This document shows positions 25,272 through 32,042 of a DNA stretch of 39,104 nt, in pieces. Numbering within the stretch: position 1 is the first letter of the stretch; each line of letters opens with the position of its first letter. The position numbers and the translations under genes were made by a program. Origin of the DNA: Parageobacillus thermantarcticus (lineage in GTDB: Bacteria > Bacillota > Bacilli > Bacillales > Anoxybacillaceae); assembly GCF_900111865.1 (NCBI RefSeq), contig NZ_FOJS01000029.1, positions 1-39,104 on the forward strand, read 5' to 3'. A model generated the notes under the pieces. It saw nothing but the letters and a program-made list of their open reading frames with translations, did no database searches and was not told where the DNA came from.

Positions 25272-25337
25272 AAACCAATCCCCCCCTTAATATGCTATAG
25301 GGAAAAGACAAGAAGCCCTTCCCCTATAACATACTAA

Positions 25338-26369
25338 TTAATAGTATTGGCCAGCGTAATAATAAACACCATAAGCACCTTCTGATGTAGTAGGAAATCT
25401 AACTGCTTCTGTAATAGCATATTGGTGCCACCCAGCACCAGCATTTACAGAGATACCAAGAACTTTAAAAGAAGCCGAAAAGCTTCCGGAAACTTTAAAT
25501 TGAACATCAGTGTACCCTTGAACTACATGCCAATCATCATTATATCCAGTTTTATGATTTGACCTATATTCTTTATCAACAGTAACTACTCCTGCATATG
25601 AAGATGCTCCTTCATCTGATAAATAGCTTAAAGTTAAATCTGACTTACCATTAAATGACCATCTTAATACATCTGTAACTTTGGCATAACTCGCGCCTGA
25701 TACATAGCTCCATGACGTCGTAGATCTGTAGGTGCCACCATCATTATCAGTTGCATTTACACTATCAATATCTGCAGTCTTATTCCAAGGTCCACCTAAT
25801 AAAGTTGATTGAGGCTTAACTTCTTTTGTTTTTTCCTGTTCTTTTACTATACCAGTATTAAATATTAAAGAACTTCCATCAGCATATTTTATTTCTATTA
25901 CACGGTTTTCCATTTCTTTATTATCTTTATATTTTTCCTGCATCAGATCTAAAACATTGTTAAGATCCTTAACTCCTTGATTCATTGCTTTATTTTTACT
26001 TAGAACAGCTTTTAAAGCTTTTTTATCTAGATTTAAAGCTTGATCACGTAATTCCTTTTTATGAGCTTTTACATATTGATCTGAATAATCTGGCGTATTA
26101 TCAAAATTTACTTCAATATTCCTTTTTTCAAGTTGATTGACCAATATATCTAATTTTGCGTAATATTCAGCATCTTCAAAGGATAATCCATCATTTACTA
26201 AATCCCTAACAATCTCATCTTTTGTACGATTTTCATGTCCTAAATCCTTTTCATAATTAATTTGAATATTCTCAAATTCAGTTGTATTATTTGCCGCTGC
26301 AAAACTATATGAGTTTATAGAAAAAGCTAACGTTAATGATAAAGAAATTATGCCTAAAGTCCTTTTCAT
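25338..26369 (-). CDS. Secreted two-part protein with beta-rich C-terminal domain (island cargo)
   Basis: A 343-residue exported protein. Signal peptide MKRTLGIISLSLTLAFSINS to about residue 24. Residues 30-165 are charged and helical. A Lys/Glu-rich linker (KEQEKTKEVKPQ) leads into a C-terminal domain of about 155 residues rich in Gly, Ser, Thr, Tyr and Trp with alternating polar/apolar runs, notably FKVSGSFSASFKVLGISVNA. No family recognised. The linker would suit cleavage by the protease encoded 66 bp downstream. GAAGGGTGAAATAGAGT precedes the ATG. First gene of the cargo operon. Confidence 0.75.
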   Translation of the reverse strand: MKRTLGIISLSLTLAFSINSYSFAAANNTTEFENIQINYEKDLGHENRTKDEIVRDLVNDGLSFEDAEYYAKLDILVNQLEKRNIEVNFDNTPDYSDQYVKAHKKELRDQALNLDKKALKAVLSKNKAMNQGVKDLNNVLDLMQEKYKDNKEMENRVIEIKYADGSSLIFNTGIVKEQEKTKEVKPQSTLLGGPWNKTADIDSVNATDNDGGTYRSTTSWSYVSGASYAKVTDVLRWSFNGKSDLTLSYLSDEGASSYAGVVTVDKEYRSNHKTGYNDDWHVVQGYTDVQFKVSGSFSASFKVLGISVNAGAGWHQYAITEAVRFPTTSEGAYGVYYYAGQYY

Positions 26370-26816
26370 ACTCTATTTCACCCTTCCTATTTTAAATTTT
26401 TAAAATCTTAATAGCGCTATTATTATAATACTAGAACCGGTTCAATATTAAATATATCATAGTAATATTGTAAATTTCCAGAAAAAATAAAAAAATAAAA
26501 AAATAAAAAAATAAAAAATAGTTCTAAAATACAATATTTTTCTAAATATTAAAAACAAAGGTGTTTTCTTTTATATGTTTAATAAACAAGCTTCAATATC
26601 ATTATGAAAAACTTGGTTCTCCATACTGAACAAGAATTTATCTATGTTAAACATCAGCCATGAAGAAGATCGTACAGGAAGATTTTCAAAAACTCACTAG
26701 CATTTGGCTGAATGGATACTATCTGTATTTCATGCCAAAAAATCAAATCAGTTTTATATAGATATCATACTTTTTTAGAGTTCCCGATCAGTGGTTTACA
26801 AAACACATAATTTTGC
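26370..26816. other. AT-rich upstream region of the cargo operon
   Basis: No gene I can support. It contains the perfect 10-bp palindrome GAACCGGTTC (26435-26444), a minus-strand TATAAT near 26421-26430 and the A7T tandem tract at 26482-26519. On the plus strand 26660-26761 encodes MKKIVQEDFQKLTSIWLNGY and 13 more residues, which looks like a broken fragment of an unidentified protein. Confidence 0.45.
26482..26519. repeat. Tandem 8-bp A7T repeat
   Basis: Three full AAAAAAAT units flanked by A6T units, about 38 bp in all, lying 113 bp upstream of the secreted-protein gene. Such tracts are prone to slipped-strand length change and are intrinsically bent. Confidence 0.85.
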
Positions 26817-27092
26817 AGTGCTAGTTGAGTCTTTACACTCAACTAGCCCAAGAACAACAAGGAAATAGGCTGGCAATATGCCATCTAGTGCCGTTTCAAA
26901 TCCTGAAACCGAGTTGGCGCGGATTCCTGTAGTCCGATATTGGTCAACAAGAACAGAAAAGACCGTTTCGATCACTTTGCATTTTCGCCTCATCCATTGT
27001 TTCCATGCTTTGGATTGGTTGGTTTTTGGATTTTTCCGAAGCGGTTTTTGAATTTTTGCTTGATCTGTTGTAAAATGAAAATGCTCTTGCAT
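26796..27092 (-). pseudogene. Internally deleted transposase gene at the right end of the island
   Basis: A 98-codon frame joins a native-looking N-terminus (MQEHFHFTTDQAKIQK, with GGGGGATTCTC as ribosome-binding site) directly to the C-terminal RKNPKTNQSKAW...IETVFSVL segment. The central catalytic part is missing, so it cannot be an active transposase. From 26817 to the terminus at 27194 this remnant, combined with the left terminus, would make a miniature element of about 384 bp. Confidence 0.75.
26817..27040. repeat. 224-bp direct repeat, right copy
   Basis: Identical by eye to 23423-23646. On its left it lacks the ACCCGT terminus seen at 23417 (the sequence reads TTTTGC instead), so this copy is truncated on the cargo side. 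Confidence 0.88.
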
Positions 27093-27194
27093 GAGAATCC
27101 CCCTTTGGAATGCTTGGTCGCACTTTCATTTTAACGTAGATCTCCACGCAAGAGCTATTTTTATGTTTGTCTGATTTTATCTAGTACCACGGGT

Positions 27195-27202
27195 ATTATA
27201 TT
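27195..27202. repeat. Right copy of the 8-bp target duplication
   Basis: ATTATATT directly after the ACCACGGGT terminus, matching 23409-23416. Confidence 0.8.
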
Positions 27203-27206
27203 ATCT

Positions 27207-27773
27207 TTACGTCGCTTCTTGAATCCATTTTGCCAAACGTTCATTTTCATTTTTCATATGCTCCAGCCATTGCGGAAGCAGCGAAGCAAGCGCCTTTTTA
27301 TCGTTTTCTTTCATCGCTTCATACGTTCGATGATGAAGTTCGCGCAATTTTTGCTTTTCCGCTTTTGTCATCCATTTCTTCCGTTTATGTAATTGTTTCC
27401 ATTCTTTTTTAAACTGCTCTTTTGTAATTTCTTTGTTCGCAAGGCGGTCGATTAATTGGTCAAGTGCTGCTTCCCGCTTCTTTTTCATTTCCGCGCATTT
27501 TGCGTGCAACGCCTTTTTCACTTGTTCATTTTTCATTTGTTTTCTTAACGCTTTCCGTTCGTCAAGCACCTTTTGCCATTCATCTGCTTCGTCCGGCGTG
27601 TATTTTCGAACGATTTCCATCCATTTTTGTTCATCTAATTCTCCGTGTTTCCACATATGTCCCGCAAATGCTTGGACGCCTTCTCCCGCATCAAGTTGCT
27701 TTTGCTCCGCCGACGCTCCCGTTGGAATCATCAGCATTAGCGCCGCTGTTAAAAAAAGCCATTTCATTTTCAT
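27207..27773 (-). CDS. Secreted Lys/Glu-rich helical protein
   Basis: A 188-residue exported protein. MKMKWLFLTAALMLMIPTGASA is a signal peptide cleaved before EQK. The mature chain is almost wholly charged amphipathic helix (KKREAALDQLIDRLANKEIT, then HKRKKWMTKAEKQKLRELHH) with several Trp. No family recognised; it may be an extended coiled-coil or metal-binding envelope protein. The start at 27773 follows AAAGGAGCGTGAAAATGG. It lost its terminator to the island insertion 4 bp after its stop, so its transcripts may enter the island. Confidence 0.7.
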   Translation of the reverse strand: MKMKWLFLTAALMLMIPTGASAEQKQLDAGEGVQAFAGHMWKHGELDEQKWMEIVRKYTPDEADEWQKVLDERKALRKQMKNEQVKKALHAKCAEMKKKREAALDQLIDRLANKEITKEQFKKEWKQLHKRKKWMTKAEKQKLRELHHRTYEAMKENDKKALASLLPQWLEHMKNENERLAKWIQEAT

Positions 27774-27886
27774 CCATTTTCACGCTCCTTTTGCACAACA
27801 ATAAATTTTTTCATCCGTAAAAGAAACGAATTGGCAAAACCTAACGATATTTTTCCCATTTTTCAAGAAACTTTGCGTCAAAAATG

Positions 27887-27920
27887 AAAAAGCTTGCCGT
27901 TTTGCTACAGCAAGCTTTTC
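27887..27920. terminator. Bidirectional terminator
   Basis: AAAAGCTTGC and GCAAGCTTTT form a 10-bp stem after the DUF1992 stop. Confidence 0.8.
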
Positions 27921-27927
27921 CCGTTGA

Positions 27928-28302
27928 TTACCGGAATTTTTCGTCAATCCGCCGTTGGTAGTCGCGCAGTGCTTGGGAATTCGTTTTATGGCGCCTTTTC
28001 ATCAGCGCGTTCCACCGAAGCAATTTTTCATTCAGCTTTTTCTTCAGCTTTTCTTTTTCCGCTTCATCATCACAGCAGCGCAATAGATCTTCCAGCGTCA
28101 TTAAATCTTTTTTTAATTCGACTTCTTCAGAGACATAGCCGGCGTTTTTTAACATTAGATAACCGATTCGCAGCTCTTCCGGAATATGCGCCAAATCTTC
28201 CAATTCAAGCGGTTTCCCAAAGCCGGGGAGATTGTCAAATTCGCCGTTTTCCATCGCTTCACGAATTTTATCTTCGGCAATTCTCCACATAATATCCATC
28301 AT
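27928..28302 (-). CDS. DUF1992 (DnaJ-homologue subfamily C member 28-like) protein
   Basis: A 124-residue soluble helical protein. The N-terminus IAEDKIREAMENGEFDNLPGFGKPL is the hallmark of the DUF1992 family, conserved from bacteria to the human DNAJC28 C-terminal region. No J-domain is present, so it is not a co-chaperone by itself. Function unknown. It starts 8 bp after the stop of the GGDEF-EAL gene with AGGAGAGAAA, forming a two-gene unit. Confidence 0.85.
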   Translation of the reverse strand: MMDIMWRIAEDKIREAMENGEFDNLPGFGKPLELEDLAHIPEELRIGYLMLKNAGYVSEEVELKKDLMTLEDLLRCCDDEAEKEKLKKKLNEKLLRWNALMKRRHKTNSQALRDYQRRIDEKFR

Positions 28303-28310
28303 TTTCTCTC

Positions 28311-30767
28311 CTATACGTACAGTTTTTTATAATGATGCTCATGAAGAAATTCAATTAAGTCCTCATACGATAACGGCGGGGCAAAATAATACCCTTGCGC
28401 TTCATCACAGCACTTATCCTTCAAGTACGCGACTTCCTCTTCCGTCTCTACCCCTTCAGCAAGCACCTTTACGCCAATATTATGCCCGAGGCGGATAATT
28501 GCTGGCAAAATCGCTTCTTTTTTTCCTTGAATGTTTTGCACAAATGAACGGTCAATTTTTAAGCGGTCAATCGGAAGGTCAGTCAAATAGCTTAACGAGC
28601 TGTATCCCGTTCCAAAGTCGTCCATGCTGATCGTAACGCCAATCGATTTTAGTCTTTTTAAAATGGTAATCGCTCTTTCCGTATCCATCGTCATTCGTTC
28701 CGTAATTTCCAAATCTAAATGATGCGGCGGGAGCCCTGTCTCATCCAACAGTTTCACAAGCTTATGAACAAAGCGGCGATTTTCAAATTCATACGGAGAT
28801 AAGTTGACGGACACCGATAAATTTGGAAAGTCTTTTAACAGTTGTTTCGTTTGCTGGCATGCCATCCGGATTACCCATTCGTTAATCGGAATGATCATTC
28901 CCGTCTGTTCTGCAACAGAAATGAACGCATAAGGCGATATCAAACCTTTTTCTGGATGATTCCAACGGATCAGCGCCTCCATTCCTGTAACCGTGCCGGT
29001 GTCCAACTGAATTTGCGGTTGATAATAAAGGACAAACTCCCCTTTTTCCAACGCGCGGCGCAATTCCCGCTCCGTTGCAATTTTTTCTTGAATCGCCCGA
29101 GTCATTGGCTTTTCAAAGAACAAAAATTGGCTTGCTGCATTTTTCCGCAGCTTATACCGTGCAATGTCCGCCTTTCGAATCAATGTTTTTGCGTCAATGC
29201 CGTCTTTCGGGTATAAGCTGATTCCAATTTTTATCATAACATACAGTTCGCGGCCGTCAACCACCACCGGCTCATCAGCGATTTCGCTAAACTGCCTTGC
29301 CAACGCTTTCGCCTTTTCTTTCGTGCTTCCGGACAAAACCGCGACAAATTCGTTTCCGCTCCATCTTCCTAACAAGATGTCTTCGCCGCTTCGTTTTTTC
29401 CATTCTTCTACGACTCGCAGCAACACTTGATCACCGACGGAATATCCGTAAAAATCGTTAATTGTCTTCATGCCGCTAATTTCCAAAAACATAACTGCCA
29501 CTTCTTCCCGGTAGTAAGACGCTTCTTGAATTTTTTCCGTGATCGCCTGATGCAACGCTTCCTTGTTTGGCAGCCCTGTCAAATCGTCATGAGTAGCGAT
29601 GTATTGCATCTTTTCTTCATTGTTTTTTCGTTCCGTAATATCGCGAATCGCCGTAACGTTCACCTTTCCGTTGCCGTCATAATCATACTCGTATTGAACG
29701 ACTTCCGCATGGAAAATCGTTCCGTCTTTCCTCCGCAGCTGAATTTCATATATCCCTTCTTGGCACTGTTCCATGTTTTGCAACGATTCGGGAATCATTA
29801 AATCTTGAATGGGCATATGAACGATCTCTTTTTCTACATATCCGAACAACTGACATGCGGCTTTGTTAGCTTCTATTACCTTTCCGTGCGCATGCACGAT
29901 AATCCCTTCCGTTGTCATTTCCGACAATCGCTTCAATCGGGTTTCGCTGACTTCCAGTTCTTGCTTATGTTTTGCAAGCAGTTTCCGTTCGATTTGCGCA
30001 TATACCCCTAATACATAAATCGCTTCCCAGACGAGAAAAACAAGGAAACTAATCCACATCCCCTTTTGGCGCTCGTTCTCTAATTTTTTCAAATACGTGT
30101 TTGCATCATAATCAATTCCTAAAACCGCGTCTACCGTTCCATCTGCTTTGAATACAGGCATAAACGCACCGATGCTTTTTCCCCATTCATCTGTTGTCGG
30201 ATGTTTCTCCATGGCAAATTTTCCTTGAAAAGCCTGCTCAAGTTCAGGAATATATGTGCGATAAACCGTACCGATCGGCACGCGTTGCTCTCTTTTTTCA
30301 TCGATCTTCCCGTTTCGATTATAATCCGCCTCCGGAGCAACAACAAAATAATGATCTCCGCGCTCATTCTTTTTTAGCGTATACATGCTCAATATTTCCG
30401 AATGATCGTCTTGCCAGCGCCTCATCAGCCGCAAAATTCGCAAATAAGTTTTATCGTTTTCGCTCGTCCGTTCATTCAACCGCTCATGATGCATACTCGA
30501 CAAATCGTCCGTCAACAACCTTGCCACATTTTTAGCACTTTCTTCATATTCCTTATGTTGTTCTTTTTCTAAGTAATTGATATATATCGTTCCGCTAAAA
30601 AGCAGCACTGCTGCAATGACATAAAAACTCCCCGTCAACCGAGGAGCAACTTGTAAAAGCGATGAGAACAACTTCTTTTTCGCGACGCGATGAAGCCATA
30701 GCTGTGCGATAACAGCAAGGAAAATAGCAGACAAAACAAACAATGTATATTCGATCCCTTTCGGCAT
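28311..30767 (-). CDS. Membrane PAS-GGDEF-EAL protein, probable c-di-GMP phosphodiesterase
   Basis: An 818-residue inner-membrane signalling protein. Hydrophobic segments lie near residues 8-26 and 47-66, an extracytoplasmic sensor region at about 67-235 and a third segment near 236-256. A PAS domain (about 275-385), GGDEF (about 395-545) and EAL (about 560-810) follow. The GGDEF site reads SGNEF, so cyclase activity is unlikely. The EAL site keeps EALIRW, SVNLSP, LEITE, DDFGTGYSS, LKIDRSF and AEGVETEEE, so hydrolysis of c-di-GMP is expected. Spo0A-box-like sites lie upstream. Confidence 0.88.
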   Translation of the reverse strand: MPKGIEYTLFVLSAIFLAVIAQLWLHRVAKKKLFSSLLQVAPRLTGSFYVIAAVLLFSGTIYINYLEKEQHKEYEESAKNVARLLTDDLSSMHHERLNERTSENDKTYLRILRLMRRWQDDHSEILSMYTLKKNERGDHYFVVAPEADYNRNGKIDEKREQRVPIGTVYRTYIPELEQAFQGKFAMEKHPTTDEWGKSIGAFMPVFKADGTVDAVLGIDYDANTYLKKLENERQKGMWISFLVFLVWEAIYVLGVYAQIERKLLAKHKQELEVSETRLKRLSEMTTEGIIVHAHGKVIEANKAACQLFGYVEKEIVHMPIQDLMIPESLQNMEQCQEGIYEIQLRRKDGTIFHAEVVQYEYDYDGNGKVNVTAIRDITERKNNEEKMQYIATHDDLTGLPNKEALHQAITEKIQEASYYREEVAVMFLEISGMKTINDFYGYSVGDQVLLRVVEEWKKRSGEDILLGRWSGNEFVAVLSGSTKEKAKALARQFSEIADEPVVVDGRELYVMIKIGISLYPKDGIDAKTLIRKADIARYKLRKNAASQFLFFEKPMTRAIQEKIATERELRRALEKGEFVLYYQPQIQLDTGTVTGMEALIRWNHPEKGLISPYAFISVAEQTGMIIPINEWVIRMACQQTKQLLKDFPNLSVSVNLSPYEFENRRFVHKLVKLLDETGLPPHHLDLEITERMTMDTERAITILKRLKSIGVTISMDDFGTGYSSLSYLTDLPIDRLKIDRSFVQNIQGKKEAILPAIIRLGHNIGVKVLAEGVETEEEVAYLKDKCCDEAQGYYFAPPLSYEDLIEFLHEHHYKKLYV

Positions 30768-31095
30768 AAATCATCACCATAAGCTTAAATTCGACTTCTT
30801 TCCTTAACTTAATTATAGAAATATTATTTTTATTCTTCCTCCCCACCCCATTCCTATTTTTTCGACATTTTACGACATTATCGACTCTATTGGTACATAA
30901 GTATTGTACAAAACTAGTTAATATTCTTTTGTCTATGGCAAAAAGTTATAGGAGAACTTAATACCAGATCATATATTTGTAACTTTTCTGTAATATTATT
31001 TAATTCAACTGTAAAAGAACAGCGGCAATTCCTCTGCTATACTATAAGTCGGAACAAGTCGAATCGGAAAACTTGGTGCCGGGGGTTTAACAAAA
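30768..31095. other. Divergent intergenic region with Spo0A-like boxes
   Basis: Contains TTCGACA (30861-30867), TACGACA (30871-30877) and ATCGACT (30880-30886), spaced about one helical turn apart, and the 14-bp arm AGTATTGTACAAAA (30900-30913) repeated inversely at 31820. A hairpin (CGG..CAAGT with ACTTG..CCG, 31050-31081) sits just before the ribosome-binding site of the NlpC/P60 gene, preceded by a TATACT at 31038. Confidence 0.5.
30861..30886. promoter_or_regulatory. Cluster of Spo0A-box-like sites
   Basis: One perfect TTCGACA and two one- or two-mismatch copies in helical phase, about 95 bp upstream of the GGDEF-EAL start codon and 210 bp upstream of the NlpC/P60 gene. The Spo0A box core is TTCGACA/TGTCGAA. 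Confidence 0.5.
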
Positions 31096-31548
31096 ATGAA
31101 AAAATTCGTCACAATCGTTTCACTATCGTTTCTCGTTATGTTTTCCTCATTATTTGCAAGCACTTCCAACGCAGAAGCAGCTGTCAACTCAAGATTGCTG
31201 ATCGCCGAAGCGAAAAAACTGATTGGCACCCCATATCGATATGGCGGAACAACGCCAAAAGGATTCGATTGTTCGGGGTTCGTTTATTACACACATAAAA
31301 AAATCGGAAAAATTTTACCGCGTACTTCCAAGCAAATGTACCAAAAAGGAAAAACGGTACATAAAGCAAATTTGCGTCCAGGCGATTTAGTGTTTTTTAA
31401 TACATCTAAAAGCAAAAAAGGCGTTTCTCATGTGGCGATCTACATAGGTAGCAATCAAATTATTCACGCTGTATCGAAAGGAGTAAAAATTGACAGTTTA
31501 AATAATTCTTACTGGAAATCAAGATACGTTGGCGCAAAACGACTATAA
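31096..31548 (+). CDS. Secreted NlpC/P60 peptidoglycan endopeptidase
   Basis: A 150-residue exported enzyme: signal peptide MKKFVTIVSLSFLVMFSSLF to about residue 28, then a single NlpC/P60 domain. The catalytic Cys is in FDCSGFVYY (about 57-65), the first His in SHVAIYIG (about 110-117) and the second in IIHAVSKG (about 122-129). It cleaves D-gamma-Glu-meso-DAP stem peptides by family. Unlike LytE or CwlS it has no LysM anchor. It sits just upstream of mreBH; in B. subtilis MreBH directs the NlpC/P60 hydrolase LytE. GCCGGGGGTTTAAC precedes the ATG. Confidence 0.9.
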   Translation: MKKFVTIVSLSFLVMFSSLFASTSNAEAAVNSRLLIAEAKKLIGTPYRYGGTTPKGFDCSGFVYYTHKKIGKILPRTSKQMYQKGKTVHKANLRPGDLVFFNTSKSKKGVSHVAIYIGSNQIIHAVSKGVKIDSLNNSYWKSRYVGAKRL

Positions 31549-32042
31549 GAAAATAATAAAAAACTCTCTGACATATTAAGTAGCCGTACTTGATATGTAG
31601 AGAGTTTTTTATTTTCCAAAAAAAGCGCCCTCCTTCATTGGAGGGCATTGTATATATTCATAGGGGATCGGGGGAATACTTGGAAAACTTTACACTACTA
31701 TTCATTTCCTTTTTTTATGATTTTATACATTTTTTTATGTTTACAATTAAAATTACAGAAATTTTGCAAAAGCGATGCTGTTTGTCCGTTGATCCAAATC
31801 CGCTGAACTGAAGGTATATTTTTGTACAATACTATTCATTTAAACTTTTCATAAAAGAGCGGCCTTTTTCCTGCATAGAAAAATTTAACATAAGCACATT
31901 CCGCCTGTTTATCGTCATAAATAAAACAAATAAACCGAAAAATATATATGTACAAGCCTATATGTCGTTATATCGCTTTAAGCTTTGCCGCACTTTTCGG
32001 CAAACTTCGCACAGATCATTGTTATAAAGGCAGGTGTGGACA
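31549..32042. other. Intergenic region upstream of mreBH
   Basis: Holds the NlpC/P60 terminator, a second perfect stem GCCCTCC/GGAGGGC (31626-31646) without a T run, the inverted 14-bp arm TTTTGTACAATACT (31820-31833) and the mreBH leader. No gene seen. Confidence 0.5.
31561..31612 (+). terminator. Terminator of the NlpC/P60 gene
   Basis: AAACTCTCT, then ACATAT, pair with ATATGT and AGAGAGTTT in a long stem-loop, followed by TTTTTT. Confidence 0.8.

Larger units (their letters stand above)
23417..27194. mobile_element. AT-rich island bounded by insertion-sequence ends
   Basis: The left terminus ACCCGTAGTGCTAG (23417-23430) is inverted relative to the right terminus CTAGTACCACGGGT (27181-27194), and both abut the octamer ATTATATT. 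Two identical 224-bp transposase fragments in direct orientation (23423-23646 and 26817-27040) enclose about 3.1 kb. The cargo is three minus-strand genes for exported proteins, far richer in A and T than the flanks. It separates a gene (stop at 27207) from its presumed terminator (23365-23398). Confidence 0.8.

Noticed and set aside
26482-26519. CRISPR-like repeat array
   Set aside because: The units are 8 bp with no spacers; this is a simple tandem tract.
26660-26761. 33-residue frame on the plus strand inside the island
   Set aside because: No ribosome-binding site and no match I can recall; at most a remnant of another mobile-element gene. Mentioned in the intergenic note only.
30990-31095. 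c-di-AMP (ydaO-type) riboswitch before the NlpC/P60 gene
   Set aside because: Such riboswitches often precede NlpC/P60 genes, but the leader after the putative start is too short and lacks the conserved core.
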